64,000 bases of DNA from positions 434,001-498,000 of the forward strand of contig NZ_JALNPR010000001.1 in NCBI RefSeq assembly GCF_023541015.1, written 5' to 3'. Positions 1 through 9,623 of this stretch are shown here, piece by piece (positions within the stretch are counted from its first letter, which is position 1; every line of letters starts with the position of its first letter). This DNA is from Marivivens donghaensis. Lineage in GTDB: Bacteria > Pseudomonadota > Alphaproteobacteria > Rhodobacterales > Rhodobacteraceae. Under the pieces are notes generated by a model. That model had not been told where the DNA came from, did not search any database, and worked only from the letters and a program-made list of their open reading frames with translations. The translations under genes were made by a program, and so were the position numbers.

Positions 1-296
1 AGTTGTTCGACAGGTGTAAGACCGTCGAGCGCAGGGGTCATGTTGCCCGCATGTGCCAGTTCCCGCAGACCCGCAACGCGCACGGTATAAAACTCGTCGA
101 GGTTGGTTGCCGAAATGGACAAAAACCGCAGGCGTTCCAACAGCGGAACCCGCAGGTTTTCGGCCTCTTCCAAGACACGCCAGTTGAAGCCAAGCCAGCT
201 TAACTCTCGGTTATAGAAACGGGATGGGCTGGAGAGGTCAAAATCGGCCTCAACGGCTTCGGGGAACTTTGCGGTCAGGAAATTTGCGAGTGTCAT
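1..296 (-). CDS. ppk: Polyphosphate kinase 1, N-terminal part (runs off the window)
   Basis: Only the first 98 codons are present; the gene runs out of the window at base 1. PPK1 reversibly moves the terminal phosphate of ATP onto polyphosphate. The translated start [14 protein letters not shown] is followed by [19 protein letters not shown] and then [19 protein letters not shown], which is the hallmark N-terminal domain of the PPK1 family. The catalytic histidines lie outside the window. The start ATG is at 294-296. The gene lies downstream of hdaA on the same strand, with a gap of about 50 bases, an arrangement I recall from many Rhodobacterales. Because the gene is cut, integrity of the rest cannot be judged. 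Confidence 0.93.
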   Translation of the reverse strand, partial: MTLANFLTAKFPEAVEADFDLSSPSRFYNRELSWLGFNWRVLEEAENLRVPLLERLRFLSISATNLDEFYTVRVAGLRELAHAGNMTPALDGLTPVEQ

Positions 297-345
297 GGCG
301 GCCTTATGCTGCGCAATTGCAACGTTTATGTGACCATTATCGCGC

Positions 346-1011
346 CTAATCTGATGGATTGTCCAGCAACCTACCAGCTAGTTTAATTCCAATCGGTTGC
401 CCCGTCGCGAGAGCCTCTTTGTCCAGCGCTGATACGATGTCGTCAGCGGCAGAAAATGACCGTTCAATCCGACCCGCAAGGTAAGAGATCAGTGCGGGTT
501 TCGGCGTGAGTTGGCGGTCGGCAAAATGCTTCATCAACACGGCGCTCAGGAGGCGATCATCAGGGTCCGCAATATGCACGGTGGGTGCTGCTTGCATACG
601 GCTGGCGAGGTCGGGGAGGGTGATGCTCCAACGGCTCGGCGGTGTTGTGGCGGTCAGCAGCAGGGGCAAGCGCTGCGCGCGAAGGTGATTGTGCAGGTGG
701 AACAGAGGTTCCTCGGACTGAGGCTGTAGGGCCTCTAGATCCTCGATCACAATCGGGCAAGAGGGCAGGTCGAGCGTCGCGCCAATCTGCCCAGCTTTCC
801 AAACGGTGGCACCTGTAAGGTGCTGAAACACGCGCGACAGATGGCTTTTGCCGCTCCCCTTAGGGCCGATTAGGGCGAGCTTGCCATCGGCCCAGCCGTC
901 AGGGTTTGTTACCATGACATAGGCGTGGGCATTGGCCTCTGACACGAAATAATCGTCAGGGCCCAACGCGACGTTAGGGGGTAGATCAAAGGACAGCTGG
1001 CGCGGGGTCAT
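346..1011 (-). CDS. hdaA: DnaA-related replication regulator HdaA
   Basis: A 221-residue protein related to the AAA+ domain of DnaA. The Walker A loop GPKGSGKSH is at residues 49-57. The N-terminal motif QLSFDL (residues 5-10) resembles the beta-clamp-binding motif of E. coli Hda (QLSLPL). Hda-type proteins bound to the clamp stimulate ATP hydrolysis by DnaA and so limit re-initiation of replication. The length and the lack of the DnaA DNA-binding domain fit the HdaA group of alphaproteobacteria. The start ATG overlaps the stop of the upstream permease gene by four bases (1008-1011), so the two are probably translationally coupled. ppk follows downstream. Family assignment is firm; the exact role here is inferred from the Caulobacter and E. 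coli proteins. Confidence 0.88.
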   Translation of the reverse strand: MTPRQLSFDLPPNVALGPDDYFVSEANAHAYVMVTNPDGWADGKLALIGPKGSGKSHLSRVFQHLTGATVWKAGQIGATLDLPSCPIVIEDLEALQPQSEEPLFHLHNHLRAQRLPLLLTATTPPSRWSITLPDLASRMQAAPTVHIADPDDRLLSAVLMKHFADRQLTPKPALISYLAGRIERSFSAADDIVSALDKEALATGQPIGIKLAGRLLDNPSD

Positions 1012-2132
1012 TCGGTATCGCTAAAGCCCCGATAGAGGCGTCCGTTCTTGTAGCTTCGGATGGCGTGACGGGCCACAACGCCGATCATCGCGGCAACTGG
1101 AACTGCAACGAGCATCCCAACAAAACCGAACAAGGTGCCAAAGACGGACAGCGCAAAGATCAGCCAAACAGGGTGCAGGCCGACCGAGCTACCGACGAGT
1201 TTTGGTGTCAGGAAATTGCCTTCGAGGAACTGGCCAAGGCCAAAGATCGCAGCGACAAGCCCGATCCTCAACCAATCCGTGGCAAAGGTCGTGGTTGCAC
1301 CGTCAATCACCTCAACGCTATTCCAGAATTGAAACAGCGCGAGGCCGATCGACAAAAGGCCACCGACCAGAGCGCCAACGTAAGGGATAAAGGTCAAAAG
1401 CCCCGCAATGGCACCAGCGACGAGGCCGAACTGCAAACCAACGATCATGAGGCCTACCGCGTAGAAAATGCCAAGGATGAGGCAGACGGTGCCTTGCCCA
1501 CGGATGAAGGAGGCGAGCGTTTTGTCGATCTCGGTCGCGATGCTGCGGATTTGGCCCAAGTGATCGCGCGGTAAGAGGCTGTCGATCTCAGCGACCATAT
1601 TGTCCCAATCATAGAGCAAGTAGACCGCCACAACAGGCACGACGACCAATAGGACGATCACGTTGATCAGGCTCATCGCCGAAGAGAGCAGACCATTTAG
1701 GAAATCGCCGCCCTTGCTCTGTACGGTGGAGGCCACGTTTTTGAGGCTACCCGAGAGCGTGATGTCATTTTGCGCAAGGGCAGGGAAGGTATCCGTGAGC
1801 CATTTATCGAGATCGCGCAGAACTGTAGGCGCGGTATCGACCGATGTGCCGATGAAATTAAAGAGCGATGCTGTTTGTTGGATCAGCACGGGGATGATCA
1901 AGAGAGCCGCGATCACAAAGAGGATCGTTGCACCGATACTGATCACGCCGACAGAGGCCGCACGGCTAAAGCCCGCCCGCTCCAACCGATCTGCAACGGG
2001 GTCGAGCATATAGGCGACCGCTCCACCTAGAACGAAGGGCAGGATCACGTTGCCGAGGAAATAGAGCAAAAACACCAAAATAGCTGTGGCGATGCCCCAG
2101 TATTTCACCTGTTCTTTGACCGGAAGTCCCAT
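1008..2132 (-). CDS. AI-2E/PerM-family membrane permease
   Basis: A 374-residue integral membrane protein. Hydrophobic segments lie near residues 12-50 and 60-90, with a cluster of further segments in the C-terminal half. The C-terminal part has the family-typical stretch [11 protein letters not shown], followed by [20 protein letters not shown] and then [13 protein letters not shown]. The AI-2E/PerM family (UPF0118) contains proteins proposed as exporters or Na+/H+ antiporters, but the substrate cannot be told from sequence. It is the first gene of a leftward run with hdaA and ppk, which often travel with such a permease in Rhodobacterales. It diverges from proS across 227 bases that hold intergenic repeat copy A. 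Confidence 0.85.
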   Translation of the reverse strand: MGLPVKEQVKYWGIATAILVFLLYFLGNVILPFVLGGAVAYMLDPVADRLERAGFSRAASVGVISIGATILFVIAALLIIPVLIQQTASLFNFIGTSVDTAPTVLRDLDKWLTDTFPALAQNDITLSGSLKNVASTVQSKGGDFLNGLLSSAMSLINVIVLLVVVPVVAVYLLYDWDNMVAEIDSLLPRDHLGQIRSIATEIDKTLASFIRGQGTVCLILGIFYAVGLMIVGLQFGLVAGAIAGLLTFIPYVGALVGGLLSIGLALFQFWNSVEVIDGATTTFATDWLRIGLVAAIFGLGQFLEGNFLTPKLVGSSVGLHPVWLIFALSVFGTLFGFVGMLVAVPVAAMIGVVARHAIRSYKNGRLYRGFSDTE

Positions 2133-2215
2133 GCCATGCCCCTATCGTCGCGTTAGGTCTATGTCAGCCTTCTGGTCAGATAAATCAAGTCCTGCGCGGG
2201 GTTAGGGCGGGTTTT

Positions 2216-2276
2216 GGGGCGCTGCCCCCGTCCACCTGCGGTGGCCTCCCCCGGGATATTTGCGGCACAAAGGCAG
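2216..2276 (+). repeat. Intergenic tandem-hairpin repeat, copy A
   Basis: A 61-base element in the perM/proS intergenic region. It contains two perfect small hairpins: GGGGC-GCT-GCCCC (2216-2228) and CCACC-TGC-GGTGG (2232-2244). These are followed by a CCCCCGGGATATTT segment (2248-2261) and a GGCACAAAGGCAG tail ending at 2276. Copy B at 26284-26344 has the same length, loops and tail but different, compensated stem bases. Function is unknown; the layout resembles REP-type or terminator-like dispersed repeats. Confidence 0.7.
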
Positions 2277-2359
2277 GGATCGCGAGGTCTGACTTGCCCA
2301 TGGGGGTGGTTTCCGATAGCGGAAGGGGTAACCTTGTCATTAAATTGCTGGACCGTGAT

Positions 2360-3715
2360 ATGCGCCTTTCCCGCTACTTCCTTCCTGTTCTGAAAGAAAA
2401 CCCTGCCGAAGCGCAGATTGTATCGCACCGCCTGATGCTGCGTGCTGGTATGATCAAGCAGCAGGCAGCGGGGATTTATTCTTGGCTGCCCCTCGGGTTC
2501 AAAGTTCTCCGTAAGATCGAGAACATCGTTCATGATGAACAGATCAAAGCGGGTCACATCCCGATGCAGATGCCGACGCTGCAGCCAGCGGACCTATGGC
2601 GCGAGTCTGGTCGTTATGACGCATACGGCCCGGAAATGCTGCGGATGAAGGACCGTCACGACCGTGACATGCTGTTCTCTCCGACCGCGGAGGAAATGTT
2701 CACGGACGTGTTCCGCGCTCATGTGAACAGCTACAAAGACCTGCCGCTGACTATCTATCAAATCCAGTGGAAATTCCGCGACGAAGTGCGTCCGCGTTTC
2801 GGCGTGATGCGTGGCCGCGAGTTCTATATGAAAGACGGCTACAACTTTGACCTCACCAAAGAGGACGCGCTGCACGCGTATAACCGTCACCTCGTCAGCT
2901 ACCTGCGCACCTACGAGCGCATGGGCCTGCAGGCGATCCCGATGCGTGCGGACTCTGGCCCGATTGGCGGCGATGACACCCACGAGTTCCTCGTCCTCGC
3001 GGAAACGGGTGAGTCCGAGGTGTTCTACGATAGCCAGATCACCGATCTGACTTTTGGTGATCGTGAGATTGACTACGATAGCCGCGAACAGTGTCAGGCG
3101 GTTCTGGAAGAGTTTACCAGCCGTTACGCGCGCACCGATGAGACCCACGATGAGGCGGTCTTTAACGAAGTGCCAGAAGAACGCCGTCGTGTGGCTCGTG
3201 GTATCGAAGTGGGTCAGATTTTCTACTTTGGCACCAAATATTCGGACGCCATGGGCGCGACCGTTGTCGACAACGAAGGCAACAAGGTTCCTGTCCACAT
3301 GGGGTCGCATGGTATCGGCGTATCGCGTCTGTTGGGTGCGATCATTGAGGCAAGCCATGACGAAAAGGGCATCATCTGGCCTGAAGGCGTGACCCCGTTC
3401 CACGTTGGTATCGTGAACCTGAAGCAGGGTGATGATGCGGCAGATGCGGCTTGTGAAAGCCTCTATGCGGAACTGACCGCTGCTGGGTTTGAACCGCTAT
3501 ATGACGACCGCAACGAACGCGCTGGCGGCAAATTCGCGACAATGGACCTGATCGGTCTACCGTGGCGCATCACCGTTGGTCCGCGTGGTCTGGCGAATGG
3601 CGTTGTTGAATTGACCTCGCGCCGCACAGGCGAAAGCGTTGAGATGGCGCCCGCTGAGGCTATCGCGAAGATCAAAGAGATCTACGCAAAGCATCCGCAT
3701 CCAAAAGGCGCGTAA
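2360..3715 (+). CDS. proS: Prolyl-tRNA synthetase
   Basis: Charges tRNA-Pro with proline in the cytoplasm. The start chosen is ATG 2360 ([15 protein letters not shown]), which gives 451 residues. The frame stays open 22 codons further upstream, but the upstream residues are not family-like and lie against the repeat. Class II motifs are visible: motif 2 around [17 protein letters not shown] with the downstream MKDGYNF, and motif 3 [14 protein letters not shown]. The C-terminal anticodon-binding domain contains FHVGIVNLK and the PFEPLYDDR-like stretch [16 protein letters not shown]. The protein lacks the roughly 180-residue editing insertion of the E. coli enzyme, as is usual for the shorter alphaproteobacterial form. 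The lolCD transporter genes follow on the same strand after 128 bases. Confidence 0.96.
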   Translation: MRLSRYFLPVLKENPAEAQIVSHRLMLRAGMIKQQAAGIYSWLPLGFKVLRKIENIVHDEQIKAGHIPMQMPTLQPADLWRESGRYDAYGPEMLRMKDRHDRDMLFSPTAEEMFTDVFRAHVNSYKDLPLTIYQIQWKFRDEVRPRFGVMRGREFYMKDGYNFDLTKEDALHAYNRHLVSYLRTYERMGLQAIPMRADSGPIGGDDTHEFLVLAETGESEVFYDSQITDLTFGDREIDYDSREQCQAVLEEFTSRYARTDETHDEAVFNEVPEERRRVARGIEVGQIFYFGTKYSDAMGATVVDNEGNKVPVHMGSHGIGVSRLLGAIIEASHDEKGIIWPEGVTPFHVGIVNLKQGDDAADAACESLYAELTAAGFEPLYDDRNERAGGKFATMDLIGLPWRITVGPRGLANGVVELTSRRTGESVEMAPAEAIAKIKEIYAKHPHPKGA

Positions 3716-3716
3716 T

Positions 3717-3769
3717 CTGGGGCGGGGGCGCAGTACCCGCGCTATTTTGACTATTATGGGCACAAAGGC
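3717..3769 (+). repeat. Degenerate intergenic repeat, copy C
   Basis: Downstream of proS a GGGCACAAAGG segment (3758-3768) is preceded by TATTAT and a GC-rich imperfect hairpin. It resembles the tail of copies A (2216-2276) and B (26284-26344), but the two mini-hairpins are not preserved. A perfect inverted copy, CCTTTGTGCCC, lies at 3797-3807, giving an 11-bp inverted repeat with a 28-base spacer before lolC. It may be a decayed member of the family or a weak terminator of proS. Confidence 0.35.
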
Positions 3770-3843
3770 GCGCAAGCCACGGGAGAGTGACTTGACCCTT
3801 TGTGCCCTTTCCATAAGGTCCGTTCCGACAGACAGGAGCCGTT

Positions 3844-5145
3844 ATGACCGAACTGCCTAAGGCACGATCCACCGCACCGTTTTCCCGCTTTGAGTGGATG
3901 ATCGCATGGCGCTACATTCGCGCCCGCCGTGCAGAGGGTGGCGTTTCGGTGATGACCTGGATCAGCCTCATCGGCATTATGCTCGCCGTTTTTGCGCTGG
4001 TTGCGACGATGGCCATCCGGTCTGGGTTCCGCTCTGATTTCGTGGATACCATCCTTGGCGCGAATGCCCATGTGACCGTCTATCAAACGATGGAAGTCGA
4101 TCAAAACGGGCAGGTGAGCCGCACGATTTCCAATGCCACCGATATGGCCGCTGCCCTGCGCGGGGTGGAGGGCGTGACCCGCGCTGCGCCATTGGTGCGC
4201 GGTCAGGTTATGGCGAATTTCACCAACGCAAACGCAGGGGTAGAGGTTTACGGCATCGCCTACGACGACCTTCTGACCATCCCGCGCATTGTTGAACCCG
4301 AGGTTGCCTTGGGGGACATAGCCCGCTTTGGCGACGGTATCGCGATTGGCTCTGGCGTAGCGCGTGAACTGGGCGTGACCATTGGTGACACGATCAAGCT
4401 GATTTCACCGAATGGCACCCGCACGGCCTTTGGCACCAGTCCGCGGGTGAGTGCCTATGAGGTGGTCTATATCTTTACCGCTGGTCGTTGGGACATCGAC
4501 CGCACGCGGGTCTATCTGCCTATGGCGCAGGCGCAGCTGTTCTTTAACAAAGACGGTGTCGCGGACGAGATCGAGGTGATGGTCGAGAACCCAGAAGCCG
4601 TCGATGATCTGCTGGCCCCCATCCTGATTGCTGCTGGCGATCGGGCCCTGATCTGGACGTGGCGCGACAGTGCTGGGGCATTCCTGCGTGCCCTCACGGT
4701 CGAAGATAACGTGATGTTCGTTCTCATGGCGATCCTTGTCCTGATTGCCTCGATGAACATCATTTCGGGCCTGATCATGCTGGTAAAGAACAAGGGCCGC
4801 GACATTGGAATCCTGCGCACCATGGGCCTGACCGAAGGGTCCGTCCTGCGCGTGTTCTTTATCTGCGGGGCGAGCATCGGGACCGTTGGCACCATCGCGG
4901 GCGTGATCCTCGGGTGCCTGTTCGCGGTCTACATCGACCCGATCTTTAGCCTGATTAACTATGTCTCTGGCGGCGGCGTCTGGGACCCGTCGATCCGTGG
5001 CATCTATCATCTGCCCGCCGAACTGCGCCTGTCGAATGTCGTCTCGGCGGTCGCGCTATCGCTCGGCCTGTCGTGGACGATCACCCTTTTGCCTGCACGC
5101 CGTGCAGCCCGCATGAACCCGGTGGAGGCGCTGCGCTATGAATAA
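3844..5145 (+). CDS. lolC: Lipoprotein-releasing ABC transporter permease LolC/LolE family
   Basis: A 433-residue inner-membrane permease of the complex that extracts outer-membrane lipoproteins and hands them to LolA. The N-terminus [14 protein letters not shown] precedes the first transmembrane segment (about residues 35-58). A large periplasmic domain follows (about 60-280), then three C-terminal transmembrane segments. The terminal motif [18 protein letters not shown] is the classical coupling end of LolC/LolE and MacB-type permeases. CAGGAG lies just before the ATG. The stop overlaps the lolD start by eight bases. Only one permease gene is present, so the complex is probably a homodimeric LolF-type arrangement, as is common in alphaproteobacteria. 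That last point is inference. Confidence 0.92.
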   Translation: MTELPKARSTAPFSRFEWMIAWRYIRARRAEGGVSVMTWISLIGIMLAVFALVATMAIRSGFRSDFVDTILGANAHVTVYQTMEVDQNGQVSRTISNATDMAAALRGVEGVTRAAPLVRGQVMANFTNANAGVEVYGIAYDDLLTIPRIVEPEVALGDIARFGDGIAIGSGVARELGVTIGDTIKLISPNGTRTAFGTSPRVSAYEVVYIFTAGRWDIDRTRVYLPMAQAQLFFNKDGVADEIEVMVENPEAVDDLLAPILIAAGDRALIWTWRDSAGAFLRALTVEDNVMFVLMAILVLIASMNIISGLIMLVKNKGRDIGILRTMGLTEGSVLRVFFICGASIGTVGTIAGVILGCLFAVYIDPIFSLINYVSGGGVWDPSIRGIYHLPAELRLSNVVSAVALSLGLSWTITLLPARRAARMNPVEALRYE

Positions 5146-5821
5146 CACCCTCACCCTGTCAGGCATCACTAAAGGCTACAACCACGGCAAACCAAACGAA
5201 GTGCAGGTCCTGCGTGGCGTTGATCTGACTGTGGGTGAGGGCGAGGTTGTCGCTCTTGTCGCGCCCTCTGGTGCGGGGAAATCGACGCTTCTCCATATCG
5301 CGGGGCTACTCGACACGCCGGACACGGGCATGGTGTCCATCGGGGGCGAGGATATGACGGGCCTCTCTGATCGGCGGCGCACCGCGATCCGACGGGCAGG
5401 GGTCGGCTTTATCTACCAGTTCCACCACTTGCTGCCCGAATTTACCGCTCTCGAAAACATCACGCTCCCGCAGCTCGCCAATGGCGTCAGCGAACGCGCG
5501 GCCAAGGCGCGGGCGCTCGAACTACTCGATACCGTTGGGATTGCGGAACGCGCTGCGCACCGTCCTGCCGCGCTATCGGGGGGCGAACAGCAACGTGTGG
5601 CGTTCTGTCGGGCACTCGCCAATGGGCCTGCGCTCCTCTTAGCGGATGAACCGACGGGGAACCTCGACCCTGATACCTCTGACCGCGTGTTTGATGCTCT
5701 GATGACGCTCGTTCGTGCCACGGGCCTCTCGGCGCTCATCGCCACGCACAACCACGACCTCGCGGCGCGGATGGACCGTATCGTGCGGCTCGACGCGGGC
5801 GCGGTTACACCTTCTGCGTAA
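5138..5821 (+). CDS. lolD: Lipoprotein-releasing ABC transporter ATPase LolD
   Basis: A 227-residue ABC ATPase that powers release of lipoproteins from the inner membrane. Walker [10 protein letters not shown] is at residues 42-50; the Q-loop is in [18 protein letters not shown]; the signature LSGGEQQR and Walker [15 protein letters not shown] are followed by the switch histidine in ATHNHDLA. The [13 protein letters not shown] segment is characteristic of LolD. The gene starts inside the end of lolC (8-base overlap), so the two are co-translated. The 3' end overlaps the convergent YdcZ-family gene by 17 bases. Confidence 0.94.
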   Translation: MNNTLTLSGITKGYNHGKPNEVQVLRGVDLTVGEGEVVALVAPSGAGKSTLLHIAGLLDTPDTGMVSIGGEDMTGLSDRRRTAIRRAGVGFIYQFHHLLPEFTALENITLPQLANGVSERAAKARALELLDTVGIAERAAHRPAALSGGEQQRVAFCRALANGPALLLADEPTGNLDPDTSDRVFDALMTLVRATGLSALIATHNHDLAARMDRIVRLDAGAVTPSA

Positions 5822-6239
5822 CGAAAACACCCACCGCCATGATCGCGATCCCTGCCGCGCGGGTCAGGGAGATCGGCGTCTGGTTCGCGCCAAACAGCCC
5901 GAAATGGTCAATCGCTGCGGCGGAAATCAACTGGCCGATCAGCACCAGAAACACCGCGTTGCCGATGCCGATTTTCGGCGCGATCCACGTGATCGACAGC
6001 AGGTAAAACGCGATCAGGAACCCTGCGAGGAACAGGTGCTTTGGCGCGCTCAGCAGCTTGCCATAGCCCTCTGGCCCCGTGAACAGCGCCACCACCAGCG
6101 CCACGCAGAAGGCTACGATGAACAGGACCGATCCTGCCGCTGCAGGTGACCCGATTGTGCGCCCCAAGGCCGCGTTCAATGCCGCCAAAACGGGCACGCC
6201 GATCCCTGCGAGTAGCATCACAACATACGAACTGTTCAT
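5805..6239 (-). CDS. YdcZ-family (DUF606) small DMT transporter
   Basis: A 144-residue protein made almost entirely of hydrophobic segments, about five transmembrane helices. The motif [21 protein letters not shown] near the start, and the spacing of glycine-rich helices, match the DUF606/YdcZ family of the drug/metabolite transporter superfamily. Substrates are generally unknown. It is convergent with lolD, overlapping its last 17 bases, and divergent from the cytochrome c gene. Nothing in the sequence suggests a partner subunit, although some family members work as pairs. Confidence 0.8.
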   Translation of the reverse strand: MNSSYVVMLLAGIGVPVLAALNAALGRTIGSPAAAGSVLFIVAFCVALVVALFTGPEGYGKLLSAPKHLFLAGFLIAFYLLSITWIAPKIGIGNAVFLVLIGQLISAAAIDHFGLFGANQTPISLTRAAGIAIMAVGVFVTQKV

Positions 6240-6357
6240 GAAAATTCCTCCTGCCCCTGCGGGACGTTAGACCGATCGGACAGGGACGCGCAATTCCTGT
6301 TTACCTTTGCCCCGCGCTTTGGGACAATGGGGGCAACAAACATTGGGGAGAGCAGTC

Positions 6358-6726
6358 ATGAAACCCGCCTTTATCCTTCTTGCCGCTTTTGGTCTGTCCG
6401 CCTGCGTCGAAGAGGTCGCGGATGGCCGCAAGATTTTTGCCGACGAATGCGCTGCCTGTCACGGTGAGGACGCCAAGGGCAACGGCTTTGCCGCCGCTGG
6501 CCTCGCCAAAACGCCGCCCGATCTGACCCAGATCGCAGCCCGCAACGGCGGTATCTTTGACGTGAACGCGGTGATGAGCACCATCGACGGCCTCCACCAC
6601 TCCCCCGACAACCCGATGCCAGAGTTCGGAGCGGGCGACATGGGCGAGATCGTCATGGTCGACCGCACCCCCGTGCCCGCCGAGCTGCTGGCCCTCGCAG
6701 GGTATCTGGAGAGCATTCAGGAGTGA
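6358..6726 (+). CDS. Lipoprotein c-type cytochrome
   Basis: A 122-residue periplasmic electron carrier. The start ATG 6358 gives a signal peptide MKPAFILLAAFGLSAC with a lipobox ending at Cys16, so the mature protein should be membrane-anchored by lipid. The single haem-binding motif CAACH is at residues 31-35, and a likely axial methionine lies in NPMPEFG. This is the layout of class I cytochrome c. An in-frame start 17 codons upstream was rejected because it would bury the signal peptide; ATTGGGGAG precedes the chosen ATG. The partner oxidoreductase is not in the neighbourhood. The 3' end overlaps the convergent AT-rich gene by ten bases. Confidence 0.85.
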   Translation: MKPAFILLAAFGLSACVEEVADGRKIFADECAACHGEDAKGNGFAAAGLAKTPPDLTQIAARNGGIFDVNAVMSTIDGLHHSPDNPMPEFGAGDMGEIVMVDRTPVPAELLALAGYLESIQE

Positions 6727-7493
6727 GAGGCCTTTTCAACCATTCTTAGTATGTGCCGAGCTTTGTAGAAGTGAAATTTCTTAGTATTTGCTTCGGTTAC
6801 AATCCCAGCGAAAAAAAGACTATATTTTAGGTCTTCCAGGACTATCCCGAAGACGGGAGCGCCAGACATTCCTTTGGGGTCGAATTTGATTTGTTCTATT
6901 GGAGCAAAGCACAATCGGTTTGAAATAGTTGGTGGACACTCTTTGCCGATTACTGCATTTGGCGCTCTTGTGTATCGGTCTTCCTCGTAAATTATGGAAG
7001 CTCTGTGAGCTGGAAATCCAACAGTAATCACAAAATTTGGTTTGATGGTTGGTTGAGCGAAATCTTGTCGATTTATGTCAAACCAAATATGCTGACTAAG
7101 TGCACCATCATTTACAGCATCAGTGAATTCATAAACTAAAAAATCGTGATTTTCTTCTGGGTCGTTCAGAGGAAAGTGGACTGAATGTGAGGTGATAAAA
7201 TTCGAGCGCTCAGTGTTGTGGACGCAAAAAGTCTTATAATCAGCATTTAATTTTCTTTGTTGGTGTTTGGAGGTGATTACAAAATAGCGCGACCTGTATG
7301 TCACATATGTAGCGCTACCACCTCTCGATAATCCAAATGTTCCAAAGTTTTCATCGTAATAAAGCGCGGGGTTTGAATAACGACCGCAATATTCTGTGAT
7401 CTCGCTAGAGGGTATGTATAATCCATTGCATTCGATTGAGGTTAATAGCCGGTTACCTAAAATCGATTTAACTGAAAGCTCTAATTCGTCCAT
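6717..7493 (-). CDS. Trypsin-like peptidase-fold protein, AT-rich, probably acquired
   Basis: A 258-residue protein with no close family I recognise. It carries what looks like the catalytic set of a chymotrypsin-fold serine protease: His77 in FVITSKHQ, Asp117 in NHDFLVYEF, and Ser210 in KGMSGAPVFG, in the expected order and spacing. The second glycine of the usual GxSGGP motif is alanine. There is no signal peptide and no transmembrane segment, so it is probably cytoplasmic. The gene is clearly more AT-rich than its neighbours and uses AT-rich codons, which suggests horizontal transfer. It stands alone between a cytochrome gene and parE, with no mobility gene nearby. Whether it is an active protease, a degenerate one or a sensor is unknown. 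Confidence 0.62.
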   Translation of the reverse strand: MDELELSVKSILGNRLLTSIECNGLYIPSSEITEYCGRYSNPALYYDENFGTFGLSRGGSATYVTYRSRYFVITSKHQQRKLNADYKTFCVHNTERSNFITSHSVHFPLNDPEENHDFLVYEFTDAVNDGALSQHIWFDINRQDFAQPTIKPNFVITVGFPAHRASIIYEEDRYTRAPNAVIGKECPPTISNRLCFAPIEQIKFDPKGMSGAPVFGIVLEDLKYSLFFAGIVTEANTKKFHFYKARHILRMVEKASHS

Positions 7494-7508
7494 TCATTCC
7501 GCGTAAGT

Positions 7509-9467
7509 TTAAACATCCAACTCTTCAACAAACCGCGCGTTTTCCTGAATATACTGGAACCTTAGCTCGGGTTTTTTGCCCATGAGGCGCTCGACCAGAT
7601 CGCCGGTTTCGCCCGGTTCGTCCTCGTCGATGGTGACGCGGATGAGTTTGCGGGAGGCGGGGTCCATGGTGGTTTCTTTGAGGTCTTTGGCGTCCATTTC
7701 GCCCAAGCCTTTAAAGCGGGACACATCCATTTTGCCCTTACCGCCAAGCCCTTTTTCCAGCACGGCGTTCTTTTCGGCCTCGTCCAGACAGTAGACGCGT
7801 TTCGCCCCTTGGGTGACGCGGAACAGCGGCGGGCAGGCGAGGTAGAGGTGCCCGTGGTCGATCATCGGGCGCATCTGCGTAAAGAAGAACGTCATGAGGA
7901 GCGAGGCAATGTGCGCCCCGTCCACGTCCGCGTCGGTCATGATGATGACCTTGTCATAGCGCAGGTCGTCGACGTTGAATTTCGTGCCGAGCCCAACGCC
8001 GAGCGCTTGGGTCAGGTCGCTGATCTCTTGGTTCGTGCCGAGCTTGTTCGACGCGGCGCCAAGGACGTTCAGGATTTTACCACGCAGCGGCAGGAGGGCT
8101 TGGGTTTTGCGATCCCGCGCCATCTTGGCAGAGCCACCCGCAGAGTCACCTTCCACGATGAAAAGTTCGGTGCCCTCGCGGTTGGTGGCAGAACAGTCCA
8201 CCAGTTTCCCCGGCAGGCGGAGTTTCTTGGTCGCGGTTTTGCGTTGGGTCTCTTTTTCCTGACGGCGGCGCAGTCGCTCTTCGGCGCGCAGGACAAGGAA
8301 ATCAAGGATCGCGCCCGCCGATTTGGTATCGGCAGCGAGCCAGTTGTCAAAGTGGTCGCGGACGGAGTTTTCCACCCACTTCGCGGCTTCCTCGGTCGAG
8401 AGGCGGTCTTTGGTCTGGCCGACGAAAGAGGGCTCGCGGATGAAGATCGACAAGAGTGCACAGCCGCCTGTGATCAGGTCCTCGCGGGTGATCTGTGCGG
8501 CCTTTTTGTTGCTGACCAGTTCACCGTAGGCGCGGATACCCTTGAGGATCGCAGCCCAGAACCCCGCTTCGTGGGTGCCACCTTCGGGCGTGGGAACGGT
8601 GTTTGTGTAGGAATGGAGATAGCCATCGCGCGACGGTGTCCAGTTGATCGCCCATTCGACCGAGCCGGGTACGCCGAATTTATCCTCAAAGCTGACTTTG
8701 CCAGAGAAGGGTTTTTCGGAATAGGTGCTGACCCCTTCGAGCGATTCATTAAGGAAGTCCGACAGGCCGTTCGGGAAACGGAACGTGGCCTCAGTCGGGG
8801 TTTCCCCGTCATCGATTTCGGATTTCCAGCGGATTTCAACGCCCGAGAACAGATAGGCCTTGGACCGTGTCATCTTGAACAGGCGGGCAGGTTTCAGTTT
8901 CTGCGAGCCAAAGATGTCAGGGTCTGCGTGGAACGTCACAGTCGTGCCGCGACGGTTCGGAGCCGCGCCGATTTTCTCAATCGGACCAAGAGGCACTCCG
9001 CGCGAGAATTTCTGTTCGTAGAGTTCTTTGTTCCGCGCGACCTGCACGATCATCGAATCCGACAACGCGTTCACGACCGACGAGCCCACGCCGTTCAGAC
9101 CGCCAGAGGTCGAATAAGCCTTGTTCGAGAATTTACCGCCTGCGTGCAGAACGGTTAGGATAACCTCGAGCGCGGATTTACCTGGGAACTTCGGGTGGGG
9201 ATCGACGGGCATCCCGCGACCGTTATCGCGCACCGAAATTGAGTAGTCCGCGTGCAGTTCGACCTCAATCCGATTGGCGTGACCTGCAACGGCCTCGTCC
9301 ATGGAGTTGTCGAGGATTTCCGCGACCATGTGGTGCAGCGCCCGTTCGTCCGTGCCGCCAATATACATGCCCGGACGTTTGCGGACAGGTTCGAGCCCTT
9401 CGAGGACTTCAATAGAAGATGCGTCGTAATCGGTCGGCTCTGCGCCGGATAGAAGGTCGTCGGCCAT
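7509..9467 (-). CDS. parE: DNA topoisomerase IV subunit B
   Basis: A 652-residue ATPase subunit of topoisomerase IV, which decatenates daughter chromosomes together with ParC. GHKL ATPase features are visible: Glu50 and Asn54 in EILDNSMDEA, DNGRGMP at 81-87 and GGLNGVG at 122-128. The Toprim domain carries EGDSAGG at 439-445 and the metal-binding Asp triad in TDADVDGAH (Asp512, 514, 516). The C-terminus RFQYIQENARFVEELDV is typical of ParE and GyrB. The length and the lack of a GyrB-type insertion favour ParE. parC is not in the window. Confidence 0.93.
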   Translation of the reverse strand: MADDLLSGAEPTDYDASSIEVLEGLEPVRKRPGMYIGGTDERALHHMVAEILDNSMDEAVAGHANRIEVELHADYSISVRDNGRGMPVDPHPKFPGKSALEVILTVLHAGGKFSNKAYSTSGGLNGVGSSVVNALSDSMIVQVARNKELYEQKFSRGVPLGPIEKIGAAPNRRGTTVTFHADPDIFGSQKLKPARLFKMTRSKAYLFSGVEIRWKSEIDDGETPTEATFRFPNGLSDFLNESLEGVSTYSEKPFSGKVSFEDKFGVPGSVEWAINWTPSRDGYLHSYTNTVPTPEGGTHEAGFWAAILKGIRAYGELVSNKKAAQITREDLITGGCALLSIFIREPSFVGQTKDRLSTEEAAKWVENSVRDHFDNWLAADTKSAGAILDFLVLRAEERLRRRQEKETQRKTATKKLRLPGKLVDCSATNREGTELFIVEGDSAGGSAKMARDRKTQALLPLRGKILNVLGAASNKLGTNQEISDLTQALGVGLGTKFNVDDLRYDKVIIMTDADVDGAHIASLLMTFFFTQMRPMIDHGHLYLACPPLFRVTQGAKRVYCLDEAEKNAVLEKGLGGKGKMDVSRFKGLGEMDAKDLKETTMDPASRKLIRVTIDEDEPGETGDLVERLMGKKPELRFQYIQENARFVEELDV

Positions 9468-9595
9468 ATCGCTGCTCTTTGCTTTGTTGCCGCATATAGT
9501 GGCCTAACCGACGCGGGGGGGCAATCTCTGGTTTTGCTTTATCCACATGATGATCGAAAAGATCGTCGTTTGGGCGAGTTGAAAATTAGAACTTG

Positions 9596-9604
9596 TGTTA
9601 TACT
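9596..9604 (+). promoter_or_regulatory. Putative extended -10 promoter for the DUF2867 gene
   Basis: The sequence TG-T-TATACT at 9596-9604 matches an extended -10 element and lies about 20 bases before the start codon at 9624. No good -35 hexamer is found at the usual distance. Prediction by eye only. Confidence 0.35.
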
Positions 9605-9623
9605 TTAGGTATGAAGGGGGACA

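Noticed and set aside
6727-7500. Genomic island around the AT-rich protease-like gene
   Set aside because: Only one gene is AT-rich, its flanks are ordinary housekeeping genes, and no flanking direct repeats or integrase are seen.
7809-9158. 449-codon open frame antisense to parE
   Set aside because: Shadow frame of the ParE coding strand.
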